From contig DATBLQ010000055.1 in the NCBI GenBank assembly GCA_036555325.1, forward strand, positions 1 to 17,206: a DNA stretch of 17,206 bases, given 5' to 3'. Position numbers and translations under genes: made by a program. The number at the start of each line of letters is the position of its first letter. Within the stretch, counting starts at the first letter, position 1. This document shows, piece after piece, positions 1 through 7,535 of the stretch. A model generated the notes under the pieces. It saw nothing but the letters and a program-made list of their open reading frames with translations, was not told where the DNA came from and searched no databases. Source of the DNA: DATBLQ01 sp036555325 (GTDB lineage Bacteria > Pseudomonadota > Alphaproteobacteria > Rhizobiales > Aestuariivirgaceae).

Positions 1-119
1 TTTCGGAAGGCGGCAACGTCGGGCAGTTCTGGGTCAGCCAAGGATGCTCCAGCAGTGCCAAGGAAATAGCCGGATGCGATTGTGGCGAGGAGTGTCCGCC
101 GGTTGATCGAATTGCGCAT
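1..119 (-). CDS. N-terminus of an exported protein (partial, runs off the window)
   Basis: Reading the minus strand from an ATG at 119 gives 39 codons open to the window edge. The start MRNSINRRTLLATIASG continues through a hydrophobic stretch to an AxA-type site (ASLA, then DPELPD), which is a signal peptide. The paired arginines followed by T-L-L resemble a twin-arginine (Tat) signal, though the residue before RR is N rather than S or T. A GAGG Shine-Dalgarno lies about seven bases upstream of the ATG (near 126-132), supporting this start. The mature protein is missing, so the function cannot be told. Tat export would suggest a cofactor-containing or binding protein, but that is inference. 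Its divergent neighbour is the GYD gene, 417 bases away. Confidence 0.6.
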   Translation of the reverse strand, partial: MRNSINRRTLLATIASGYFLGTAGASLADPELPDVAAFR

Positions 120-536
120 GAAGCACCTCGCGAAAATTCTATGGATAGCAGCCTACGGCTGCTCTCAGCTACTTCCTAATGAAACCTTTTTGCGTGCCGT
201 GGGCATAAAGTTGTCATCCAGCGCCAAGTATTGGAGGGCTCAAGCTATCACAATCATTCCACCACGCACCTGCACAACTTGACTCTTGCGTGGCCGAGGT
301 ATGCAGTGGTTACTGTATGGCGCTCAGACGCTCCGGAGGCGGGCAAGCGTTGGAACATTCTTGCACACTGGGAATCGAGCAAATCGCGCAGACGGTATCA
401 ACGCGGTTGGATAGGATGAAGCAGATGTTGTCGAGGATTAGAGTGAACAAGAACATGCCGCGTTCTTGACTCGATCCCGGTCATGCTCCACCAATCTCGT
501 CCTCAATAAATTAGTCATCCGATGGAGGTTCTACAA
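120..536. other. Intergenic region between divergent genes
   Basis: These 417 bases separate the exported-protein start (minus) from the GYD gene (plus). Short open frames here have no recognisable protein features. The region must hold promoters for both genes. The only structure I can point to is the inverted repeat at 441-472, listed separately. No RNA gene was recognised. Confidence 0.5.
441..472 (+). promoter_or_regulatory. Inverted repeat upstream of the GYD gene, possible operator
   Basis: CAAGAAC (448-454) and GTTCTTG (462-468) form a perfect 7-bp inverted repeat with a 7-base spacer. GAGT (441-444) and ACTC (469-472) extend the pairing across a three-base bulge. The right arm overlaps TTGACT (466-471), a possible -35 box 66 bases before the GYD start, but no good -10 follows at 17 bases. 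There is no T-run, so a terminator is unlikely. A repressor or activator site is possible. Confidence 0.35.
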
Positions 537-863
537 ATGCCACTGTACTTGTATCAGGTCGCCTACACCGCCGACTCGCTGGCTGCACAGATGAAGAACC
601 CTCAGGACCGCCTCGCGGTCGTGGGCAAGCAGCTGTCCGACTCCGTCGGCGCAAAAATTCTGAGTGGCGGTTACTCCTACGGCGAATACGATGTTTCGAT
701 CGTCGTCGACGCAAAGGACGAAGTCACAATGGCTGCTGTCGCGATCGCGATCGCCGCAGGGGGCGCGATAAAGGCGGCCAAGACAACACCGCTACTCAAC
801 GGCGAGCAATGGGTAGCGGCAATGAAGAAGGCACCGTCCGTCCTCTACAAACCCGCTAAGTAG
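537..863 (+). CDS. GYD domain protein
   Basis: A 108-residue soluble protein beginning MPLYLYQVAYTADSLAAQM. It matches the GYD family (compact alpha/beta proteins of about 100 residues), including the family motif as G-E-Y-D at residues 49-52, followed by a beta strand (VSIVVDAKDE) and an alanine-rich helix (about 64-82). The biochemical role of the family is not established. An in-frame ATG exists at 522, but GGAGG at 524-528 lies eight bases before the ATG at 537, and the family start is MPLYLYQ, so 537 is preferred. It stands alone, with tRNA-His convergent downstream and a possible operator at 441-472. No signal peptide or membrane segment is seen. Confidence 0.85.
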   Translation: MPLYLYQVAYTADSLAAQMKNPQDRLAVVGKQLSDSVGAKILSGGYSYGEYDVSIVVDAKDEVTMAAVAIAIAAGGAIKAAKTTPLLNGEQWVAAMKKAPSVLYKPAK

Positions 864-971
864 GCTACACGCGACATTCGCTGCATGCAGAAGAAATGGA
901 ACATCTACGGGCGCGCCCCGGCAGCGTTTCTTTCCTTGGGCTCGACTGAAGGCTCCTCTTATTGAAGAGTT

Positions 972-1048
972 TGGTACAGCTGGGTGGACTCGAACCACCG
1001 ACCCTCGGATCCACAATCCGATGCTCTAACCAACTGAGCTACAGCTGC
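972..1048 (-). tRNA. tRNA-His (anticodon GTG), alphaproteobacterial type
   Basis: The minus strand folds as a full cloverleaf of 77 nt with CCA encoded: acceptor GCAGCTG/CAGCTGT, D arm GCTC/GAGC, anticodon stem around GGATT-GTG-GATCC, T arm GGTGG-TTCGAGT-CCACC, and discriminator A73. The anticodon GTG reads His codons. The base before G1 in the genome is T, not G. The pair G1:U72 with A73 replaces the usual G-1:C73 identity pair, the known divergent form of some alphaproteobacteria. Confidence 0.95.
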
Positions 1049-1389
1049 ACTTGCTAAGGGGCCTTCAGGCAACCTATTCCGAAAGGTGCAAAGATTTCAA
1101 GACCGGCGAATTGGCTGGCCTAGCCTACGATAACTTCTTAAGTCGACCGTTGATCCCGCAGTTGGGATTGCACCAAACGCCGTCGGCTCAATAAGTACTT
1201 GCTGCACCGCAGCATCCCTGGGTTGCAGCGCGGAGAGATCGTGATATTTACGTTTGCGATCACGCCTCTGAGGATGTCGTCTGGACGGGGTTAAGAGCAG
1301 TGGTTAGTTTTCCGTTGATGCCCGCGAATCAACTGCCTTTCGAGGCAGACTTGCGAACCGCCGGCAGTTGAGTAAGGGGTTTTCAGGGA
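1049..1389. other. Intergenic region between tRNA-His and the sensor kinase
   Basis: About 340 bases with no convincing gene. Besides the tRNA promoter at 1071-1100, two weak hairpins are visible: GCTGC-ACC-GCAGC (1201-1213) and CGTGAT...ATCACG (1240-1245 with 1259-1264). Neither has a T-run. The promoter of the kinase should lie here but I could not identify it with confidence. Confidence 0.4.
1071..1100 (-). promoter_or_regulatory. Possible promoter of tRNA-His
   Basis: On the minus strand, TTGAAA (1095-1100) is followed after 18 bases by TAGGTT (1071-1076), placing a start site about 15 bases before the tRNA 5' end. The -35 is good and the -10 is only partly matched, so this is a reading by eye. 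Confidence 0.35.
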
Positions 1390-3699
1390 GTGACAGAGGC
1401 CAAATCGCCGAGACTCGACACGCTGGAAAGCCATGCCGCGCCGTGTTTTCTGTGGGACCCCGACCGACTGCGGATCGTGTGGGCCAATGAGGCGGGTCTC
1501 TCCTTCTTCGGCGCGGAAACACTATTCGATCTTCTCGACCGGCAGTTCGATCACGGTGAAGGAGGTGCCGCGGCCGTTCGAAGGATCAGCAAGACACTCG
1601 CGCCCGAAGAGGAACGCAGCGAGGCCCTAAGCTTTCCCTCGGCGGGAAGCGATGCGCGGTTTTTGGCGAACTGCTCCTTGCATCGATTGTCGGACGGCCG
1701 AATGGGCGTTCTCACCATGGGCGAGAAGGAGGCGACGGCACAGGATATGGTGGAGATCGCCGAGGCCTTCATGAACTTGCCCTACGGCGCCTTGATTGTC
1801 GGCAACGGAAACCACATCAGGCACCAAAACAAGGCGGCTTTGGAATTCACCGCCCACCTGCCGAAGGCCACGCTCGGCGCATTGTTTGGAGACGAGACAA
1901 CCGCTTCCAGTTTCGCCAGGCGAATCATGGAGGCAGGTACGGTGAGCGAGGTGCGCTCCATCAAGACGGCCATCGGCACGAGAGATGTCAGGCTCACAGG
2001 GCGGCGACTTAAGGGGCAACCCCCCGGGCAACAGACGCTGGTAGTGGCGCTCGAGGACATAACGGAGCGGCGGGCGCTCGAACGCGCGCTGACCAAAGGC
2101 GATGCCAAACCTGTTCCGGCTGCGGCAGGTTTGCCGCAATCTCCCGACGAGACCCAACCAAAGAAACAGAGCAACGACAGCGATGTGCCAGCCATCGTTC
2201 GCGCCAAGCTCGACTCGTTTGCCAAGCCGATCGTCATCATGCGAGGGGCGGAGTTGCTCCATGCGAACAAACTGGCGCTTGAACTTTTGAGGCTGCCCTC
2301 GGTCGGGGCATTGAGAGAGCGTGCCGATATTGTCGACACGATCACGTCTAAGAAGAGTGAGGTTACGATCGCCGTGAGCGAGGGAAATGAGCTCAGCCTT
2401 GCGATCGAACGTTCGCCGATCCCGTGGAACATGGGCGAGGCGATACAGGCACAGCTTTCGGTGCTGGCTTCAGTTGCGATCAAACCGGAGCAGCCCCCGC
2501 AGCCGACAGAGGCGACCGCTGTCAGCGAGGCAGTCACGGCGGCGCCCGAGCCGGCGAGCTGGAAGCCCGACGATGCCGAACTCAGCGCGATCCTCGATAC
2601 CGCAAGCGATGGGATCATCACGCTTGATGCCGATGGCTGCATCCGTTCGTTCAGCGCCGGGGCGGAGGCCATCTTCGGTCAACCGAAGGCCATCGTGCTC
2701 GGCAAGCCGTTCGCCGAGCTTCTGACATCGGACACCCAGAAAACGTTCCGGGACTATCTTGCCGCGCTGACCGACTCAGGACTTGCGGCAGTGTTCAACG
2801 ACGGACGGGAGGTTTCGGCAAATGTCGGACAGGGAGGAAGCCTGCCGCTGTTCTTGACGATCAGCAAGTTTCATCTGGAGGCAAGGGAGAGCGTCCGCAG
2901 GCCTGCCTTCTGCGCTGTCGTGCGGGATATCACCCAATGGAAACAGACGGAGGCGGAACTTAGGGAAGCAAAGGAAAAGGCAGAGCAGACGAGCCGGCAA
3001 AAATCGGAGTTTCTGGCGCGCATTTCCCATGAACTCAGAACTCCGCTCAATGCCATACTTGGCTTCTCCGAAGTCATGCGCCTTGAACGGTTCGGCAAGC
3101 TGCAGAACGAGAAGTATCGAGACTACGTGAGCGACATCTATGCGAGCGGGGCGCACCTTTTGTCGCTGATCAACGACCTTCTCGATCTTTCGAAGGTAGA
3201 GGCCGGCAAGCTTGAACTGACTTTCACCAGCGTCAACCTTCCTGATGTGACCGATCACGCCATGCGTCTTCTTGCGGAACGAGCCCAACAAGGGCGGATC
3301 AGCCTGCGGCGCAATTTCCCATCCGATCTTCCCAATGTGGTCGCGGATCTCAGGTCGATGCGACAAATCCTCCTCAATCTCCTGTCGAACTCGATAAAAT
3401 TCACCGACCCGGGCGGCCAAGTCATGGTCACCGGACGAGTGACGAAGGCGGGAGAACTAATCTTACGAGTGAAAGACACAGGGATCGGGATGAGCGCGGA
3501 GGAGCTCGAGGGAGCGCTCGAACCTTTCCGCCGAATTGAGATCCCAACGCGACCCGACAGCGAGGGCACCGGCCTGGGGCTGCCGCTCACAAAGGCGTTG
3601 ACGGAAGCCAATCGGGCAACCTTCTCGATCTCGAGCGAGCGGGGAAAGGGCACAATGGTGGAAATCACCTATCCTACGACGAGGGTTCTGGCTGATTGA
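1390..3699 (+). CDS. Cytoplasmic multi-PAS sensor histidine kinase, PdhS/PleC/DivJ-like
   Basis: A 769-residue protein starting at GTG, with AAGGGG about nine bases upstream. There are no membrane segments, so it is cytosolic. PAS-like regions lie at about 15-110 (LWDPDRLRIVWANEAGLSFF), 122-230 (ending LEDITERRALE), 270-370 and 395-520 (DTASDGIITLDADG ... VVRDITQWK). The last leads through a coiled helix (about 520-540) into HisKA, with the phospho-acceptor H547 in ISHELRTPLNAILGFSEVM. The ATPase domain has an N box (N667 in LLNLLSNSIKF), a G1 box (D696-T-G-I-G) and GTGLGLP near 725-731. The core and the tail (KALTEANRA ... TRVLAD) strongly resemble PdhS-type kinases, which act on the cell-cycle regulator DivK. 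Acting on DivK here is inference. No response regulator is adjacent, consistent with that family. All catalytic boxes are intact. Confidence 0.88.
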   Translation: MTEAKSPRLDTLESHAAPCFLWDPDRLRIVWANEAGLSFFGAETLFDLLDRQFDHGEGGAAAVRRISKTLAPEEERSEALSFPSAGSDARFLANCSLHRLSDGRMGVLTMGEKEATAQDMVEIAEAFMNLPYGALIVGNGNHIRHQNKAALEFTAHLPKATLGALFGDETTASSFARRIMEAGTVSEVRSIKTAIGTRDVRLTGRRLKGQPPGQQTLVVALEDITERRALERALTKGDAKPVPAAAGLPQSPDETQPKKQSNDSDVPAIVRAKLDSFAKPIVIMRGAELLHANKLALELLRLPSVGALRERADIVDTITSKKSEVTIAVSEGNELSLAIERSPIPWNMGEAIQAQLSVLASVAIKPEQPPQPTEATAVSEAVTAAPEPASWKPDDAELSAILDTASDGIITLDADGCIRSFSAGAEAIFGQPKAIVLGKPFAELLTSDTQKTFRDYLAALTDSGLAAVFNDGREVSANVGQGGSLPLFLTISKFHLEARESVRRPAFCAVVRDITQWKQTEAELREAKEKAEQTSRQKSEFLARISHELRTPLNAILGFSEVMRLERFGKLQNEKYRDYVSDIYASGAHLLSLINDLLDLSKVEAGKLELTFTSVNLPDVTDHAMRLLAERAQQGRISLRRNFPSDLPNVVADLRSMRQILLNLLSNSIKFTDPGGQVMVTGRVTKAGELILRVKDTGIGMSAEELEGALEPFRRIEIPTRPDSEGTGLGLPLTKALTEANRATFSISSERGKGTMVEITYPTTRVLAD

Positions 3700-3779
3700 T
3701 CGCAGTCCCATCTCCGAGTCACAACGGGCTTCAATTGCAAAGCGCACGCAACTCTTTCAAAGCGTCAACAGCGTAGACG

Positions 3780-5453
3780 ATGCTAAACCGCAGAAGCAAA
3801 ACGGCGTGGTCGTTGGGGGCGCTGGCCCTGAGCGGTCTCATCATGCTCCCTGCCCTGACGATCGTCGTCCTCGCCGTGAAGGGACAGGAGCCCATCTGGT
3901 CGCGTCTCGCGGCGACCGTGCTGCCTGTCTACATCTGGCAAACAGTGGCGCTCATCACCGGAGTGGGATTCTTCAGCTTTATCATCGGTTGCGGAACCGC
4001 ATGGGCTGTGACCATGTACCGGTTCCCAGGCAGAAAGCTCTTGGAGTGGGCGCTCGTTCTGCCATTGGCCGTTCCCACCTACATCATCGCCTACACGTTC
4101 GTGCACGTCTTCGAGTACGCAGGTCCGGTACAACGGACGCTACGCGATTTCTTCGGCTGGTCGGCACCGGGGGATTACTTTTTCCCGGACCTTCGCTCGC
4201 TTGGCGGCGCCATCGTTGTGCTGTCGCTCGTGCTCTACCCCTATGTCTATCTGACCGCGCGGGCGAGCTTCATCAAGCAGGGAGCAGCGCAAATCGAGGT
4301 GGCGCGAACGCTCGGAACGAGCCTTCCCAAGGCGTTCGCGACAATCGCTCTGCCGTTGGCAAGACCGGCAATTGCCGTCGGAGTCTCGCTGGCAATGATG
4401 GAATGCCTGAACGATATCGGGGCGGTGGAGTTCTTTGGGGTGAGAACCCTGTCGGTCGGCATCTACGCCACCTGGCTCGGCAAGGGCAACCTCGCCGGCG
4501 CTGCACAGCTTGCTGCAGTGATGCTGGTGTTCGTCCTCGCCCTGATCCTTCTTGAGCGCTCCGGGCGCGCATCGGAGCGCTCCGACCCGGCGGCAAAAAA
4601 GGATGTTCCGCCGAGTGGCGTTCAGCTGCGAGGTGGCAAGGCGGCGCTGGCGACATGCGCCTGCGGCCTGCCGGTCGCGATCGGCTTTCTGCTACCGGCG
4701 GGAGTCTTGTTCGGCTTTGCCGTCGATCGGGGCGGAGCGGTGTCGGCAATGCAATTCCGTGCAGCGGCGCTCAACTCGGTCACCGTCGCAGGCATCGCGG
4801 CCGTCGTCATCCTCTTGTGCGGGTTGTTCATCGCCTATGCTCATCGCCTCAGCCGTTCACCTGTTATCTCGCTGGCCGTGCGTTTGATCACCGCCGGCTA
4901 TGCCATTCCAGGTGCCGTGCTCGGCATCGGGGTGCTTGTACCGCTGGCAGCCTTCGATAATGCGCTCGATACGTTCATGCGCGGCACCTTTGGATTTCCC
5001 ACCGGGCTTTTGCTTACCGGATCGGTGGTGGCGCTCGTCTATGCCTACATGGTCAGGTTCCTGGCGATCGCTCTCGGCTCGCTGGAAGCCGGCCTCACGC
5101 GGATTACGCCCAACCTGGTGGCTGCAGCGCGTACGCTCGGGCGGGGACCGACGGCAGTCCTGATGGAGATCGAGCTGCCGCTCTTGCGACCGGCGCTGCT
5201 TTCAGCCGCTTTGCTCGTGTTCGTGGAAACGATGAAAGAGCTTTCGGCGACCCTCATTCTGCGACCGTTCAATTTCGAGACCCTGGCCACGCTGGTCTAC
5301 GCTCAAGCTTCGCTCGATCAGCTGGAGGATACCGGCCTTGCAGCTCTCATGATTGTCGGGGCAGGAATCCTGCCAATCGTGCTTTTGTCGCGCATGATGG
5401 TCAGAAAAGACCGAAAACCCCCTCAAGTGGCAAGTTCGGCCATGTTGCGATAA
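3780..5453 (+). CDS. Iron(III)-type ABC transporter permease with two fused permease domains
   Basis: A 557-residue inner-membrane protein with about twelve hydrophobic segments in two halves, each a binding-protein-dependent permease domain. The EAA loops that contact the ATPase are seen at EVARTLGTSLPKAFATIALP (first half) and VAAARTLGRGPTAVLMEIELP (second half). This doubled layout is typical of FbpB/SfuB-type ferric iron permeases. Other substrates (thiamine, putrescine and the like) use related proteins, so the substrate is inferred. The halves are joined by a polar linker (LERSGRASERSD), where GAGCGCTCC occurs twice (4554-4562, 4575-4583). No binding protein or ATPase gene is next to it, so its partners are encoded elsewhere. 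The start has a poor Shine-Dalgarno, but positive residues followed by the first membrane segment fit well. Its last 31 bases overlap the convergent synthetase gene. Confidence 0.85.
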   Translation: MLNRRSKTAWSLGALALSGLIMLPALTIVVLAVKGQEPIWSRLAATVLPVYIWQTVALITGVGFFSFIIGCGTAWAVTMYRFPGRKLLEWALVLPLAVPTYIIAYTFVHVFEYAGPVQRTLRDFFGWSAPGDYFFPDLRSLGGAIVVLSLVLYPYVYLTARASFIKQGAAQIEVARTLGTSLPKAFATIALPLARPAIAVGVSLAMMECLNDIGAVEFFGVRTLSVGIYATWLGKGNLAGAAQLAAVMLVFVLALILLERSGRASERSDPAAKKDVPPSGVQLRGGKAALATCACGLPVAIGFLLPAGVLFGFAVDRGGAVSAMQFRAAALNSVTVAGIAAVVILLCGLFIAYAHRLSRSPVISLAVRLITAGYAIPGAVLGIGVLVPLAAFDNALDTFMRGTFGFPTGLLLTGSVVALVYAYMVRFLAIALGSLEAGLTRITPNLVAAARTLGRGPTAVLMEIELPLLRPALLSAALLVFVETMKELSATLILRPFNFETLATLVYAQASLDQLEDTGLAALMIVGAGILPIVLLSRMMVRKDRKPPQVASSAMLR

Positions 5454-7384
5454 AGCTCGAGGGCTTCCGGATTGGCGAGGGCTTCCTTGTTCTTCACCTC
5501 GCGCCCATGGACGATATCGCGAATGGCGAGCTCGGTGATCTTGCCGGACTTGGTGCGCGGTATATCGGCCACGGCAATTATCTTCGCAGGCACATGGCGG
5601 GGGGAGGCACCCTGACGAATCTGCTGCTTTATGCGGGCTCGCAATTCATCTGTCAGTGAAATTCCTTGAGCCAGCCTGACGAACAGAACGATGCGAACGT
5701 CGTTGTCCCACTCCTGGCCGATGGCCAGCGCTTCGAGGACGTCCGGTATCTGTTCGACCTGAGCGTAGATTTCTGCGGTTCCGATCCTGACCCCGCCGGG
5801 GTTCAAGGTAGCGTCGGAGCGGCCGTGGATGATGATCCCATCATGCGCCGTCCATTCGGCGAAGTCGCCATGGTGCCAAACGCCGTGGAAACGGGCGAAA
5901 TAGGCGCTGCGATATTTCTCTCCGCTCAAGTCGTTCCAAAACATGAGTGGCATCGAAGGAAAAGGCTTGGTGCAGACCAGTTCTCCCTTTTGCTGGCGAA
6001 CGGGACGGCCGTTGTCGTCGAAAACATCGACCGCTACACCCAAAGTGGGCGCCTGAATCTCGCCGCGGTAAACGGGTGCGAGAGGGTTTCCAGCGACGAA
6101 GCAGCCGCAGATATCGGTGCCGCCGGAGATCGAAGCCAAGTGCAGATCGGACTTTATCGACTGATAGACGTAGTCGAAATTCTCCGCCGAAAGGGGCGAG
6201 CCGGTCGAGCACATTGTTCGCAACGCCACCAGCTTGTGAGTGTCCTTGGGGTGCCAACCCGTCTTTCGCAGGGCATCGATGTATTTGGCCGAGGTTCCGA
6301 AAATGGTCATGCCCTCCGCGTCGGCAAAATCGAAGAGGGCACGTTCGCTCGGATAAAAGGGCGAACCGTCGTAGAGCAGCAAGGTTCCCCCCGACAGGAG
6401 CCCGGAGACGAGCCAGTTCCACATCATCCAGCCACAGGTGGTGAAGTAGAACAGACGATCGTCGTGCTTCAAATCGGTGTGGAGGAAATGCTCGGTCAAA
6501 TGCTTAAGCAAAATGCCGCCGGCACGATGAACGATGCACTTCGGCACGCCGGTCGTACCGGAGGAATAAAGTATGTAAATCGGATGGTCGAACGGCAGGC
6601 GGGCGAATTCCATCGGCGCCGCGCTCATTGGTGCGATGGCTGAGTTGAGCGCCATCGTGCGCGGCATGGCGTGCACCTGCCGCGAAGCCTCGCCAATGTA
6701 GTCGATCAGCAAAACGTGCTCGAGGCTCGGCAATCTTGCGACTATGGACGTCAGCTTGGCGCCGATGTCGAGCGTCTTGCCGTTGTAATAGTAGCCATCG
6801 GCTGCGATGAGGATTTTGGGCTCTATCTGGCCGAAGCGATCGAGAACACCGCGCTCACCGAAGTCGGGAGAGCAGGAAGACCAAACCGCGCCAATGGAGT
6901 TCGCCGCGAGGAATGCAGCAATCGCATCGGGGTGATTGGGAACGATGGCGCAGACGCGGTCACCGGGTCTGGTGCCAAGGGTCTGCAACAGCCGCGCGAT
7001 CCGGGAAACCTTCGCCTTCAGCTCGGCCCAAGTCAGGGTGAGTTTGACCTTATCTTCACCGCGAAAAATAAGGGCCGGCTTGGCGCTTGAGGGAAACTTC
7101 AGCAGATTTTCGGCGTAACTCAAGCGAGCGTGAGGGAAGAAACGCGCCCCCGGCATTTTTTCCTTGTCGGCGATTTCGATATCACCACGGGTATCGGCCA
7201 GAACATCGAATTCCTCCCACACGGCCGACCAGAAGGTTTCCGGAAATTCCACGGAATACGCATGAAGGGACGCGAATGTATCGAGCTGGTGTCCCGTTCT
7301 GGCACGCAAATTGGTCATGAAACGGGCCAAATTGGATGACTTCTTACGCTCGTGCGGCGGCGTCCAAACCGGCTTATCGCTCAT
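5423..7384 (-). CDS. aacS: Acetoacetyl-CoA synthetase (acetoacetate-CoA ligase)
   Basis: A 653-residue ANL-family enzyme that activates acetoacetate with ATP and joins it to CoA, letting ketone bodies or products of polyhydroxybutyrate breakdown re-enter metabolism. Seen: the phosphate-binding loop YSSGTTGVPK (273-282), GGTDICG (421-427), the hinge region GRSDATLNPGGVRIG (521-535), and the C-terminal catalytic lysine in TKSGK (K615). The N-terminus (WTPPHERKKSSNLARFM) and the length fit acetoacetyl-CoA synthetase better than acetyl-CoA synthetase. The frame is open to an ATG at 7462, but homologues begin at MSDKPVWTPP, so 7384 is chosen; AGG lies about nine bases upstream. It is divergent from the AsmA gene with 151 bases between, and overlaps the permease gene by 31 bp. 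No PHB genes are in view. Confidence 0.93.
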   Translation of the reverse strand: MSDKPVWTPPHERKKSSNLARFMTNLRARTGHQLDTFASLHAYSVEFPETFWSAVWEEFDVLADTRGDIEIADKEKMPGARFFPHARLSYAENLLKFPSSAKPALIFRGEDKVKLTLTWAELKAKVSRIARLLQTLGTRPGDRVCAIVPNHPDAIAAFLAANSIGAVWSSCSPDFGERGVLDRFGQIEPKILIAADGYYYNGKTLDIGAKLTSIVARLPSLEHVLLIDYIGEASRQVHAMPRTMALNSAIAPMSAAPMEFARLPFDHPIYILYSSGTTGVPKCIVHRAGGILLKHLTEHFLHTDLKHDDRLFYFTTCGWMMWNWLVSGLLSGGTLLLYDGSPFYPSERALFDFADAEGMTIFGTSAKYIDALRKTGWHPKDTHKLVALRTMCSTGSPLSAENFDYVYQSIKSDLHLASISGGTDICGCFVAGNPLAPVYRGEIQAPTLGVAVDVFDDNGRPVRQQKGELVCTKPFPSMPLMFWNDLSGEKYRSAYFARFHGVWHHGDFAEWTAHDGIIIHGRSDATLNPGGVRIGTAEIYAQVEQIPDVLEALAIGQEWDNDVRIVLFVRLAQGISLTDELRARIKQQIRQGASPRHVPAKIIAVADIPRTKSGKITELAIRDIVHGREVKNKEALANPEALELYRNMAELAT

Positions 7385-7535
7385 ACCAAAGCCTACTCTC
7401 CAAGTCGGGGAGGGAAAATACTCTGTGGAAGTGTGGCCCAAAAGCCCCAAGAGCAGCATCACTTCGCCGCAATTAGGAATTGGAATCTATGCCCATGAAT
7501 AACAACAAGCGCTCGTGGCGGAGAGAGCGCATTGC
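7385..7535. promoter_or_regulatory. Divergent promoter region between aacS and the AsmA-family gene
   Basis: These 151 bases must drive aacS (minus) and the AsmA-MoaE-nuclease run (plus). On the minus strand, TTGGGC and TATTTT are seen with a 15-base gap, shorter than usual, so the promoter itself is uncertain. An 18-base stretch (7483-7500) recurs with one inserted base just upstream of tRNA-Thr at 16823-16841. Confidence 0.3.

Noticed and set aside
231..419. 62-codon frame in the first intergenic region
   Set aside because: No Shine-Dalgarno, no family resemblance and unusual composition.
956..969. CTCTT/AAGAG hairpin just downstream of tRNA-His as a terminator
   Set aside because: Only five weak base pairs and no following T-run.
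792..1016. Minus-strand frame of 74 codons over tRNA-His
   Set aside because: It reads through the tRNA sequence (giving the typical GSVVRVHP-like peptide) and has no independent support.
1782..2672. 296-codon serine- and alanine-rich frame antisense to the sensor kinase
   Set aside because: Low-complexity composition typical of an antisense frame in GC-rich DNA.
5666..6643. 325-codon plus-strand frame inside aacS
   Set aside because: It is antisense to a gene with all family motifs and has no recognisable domain.
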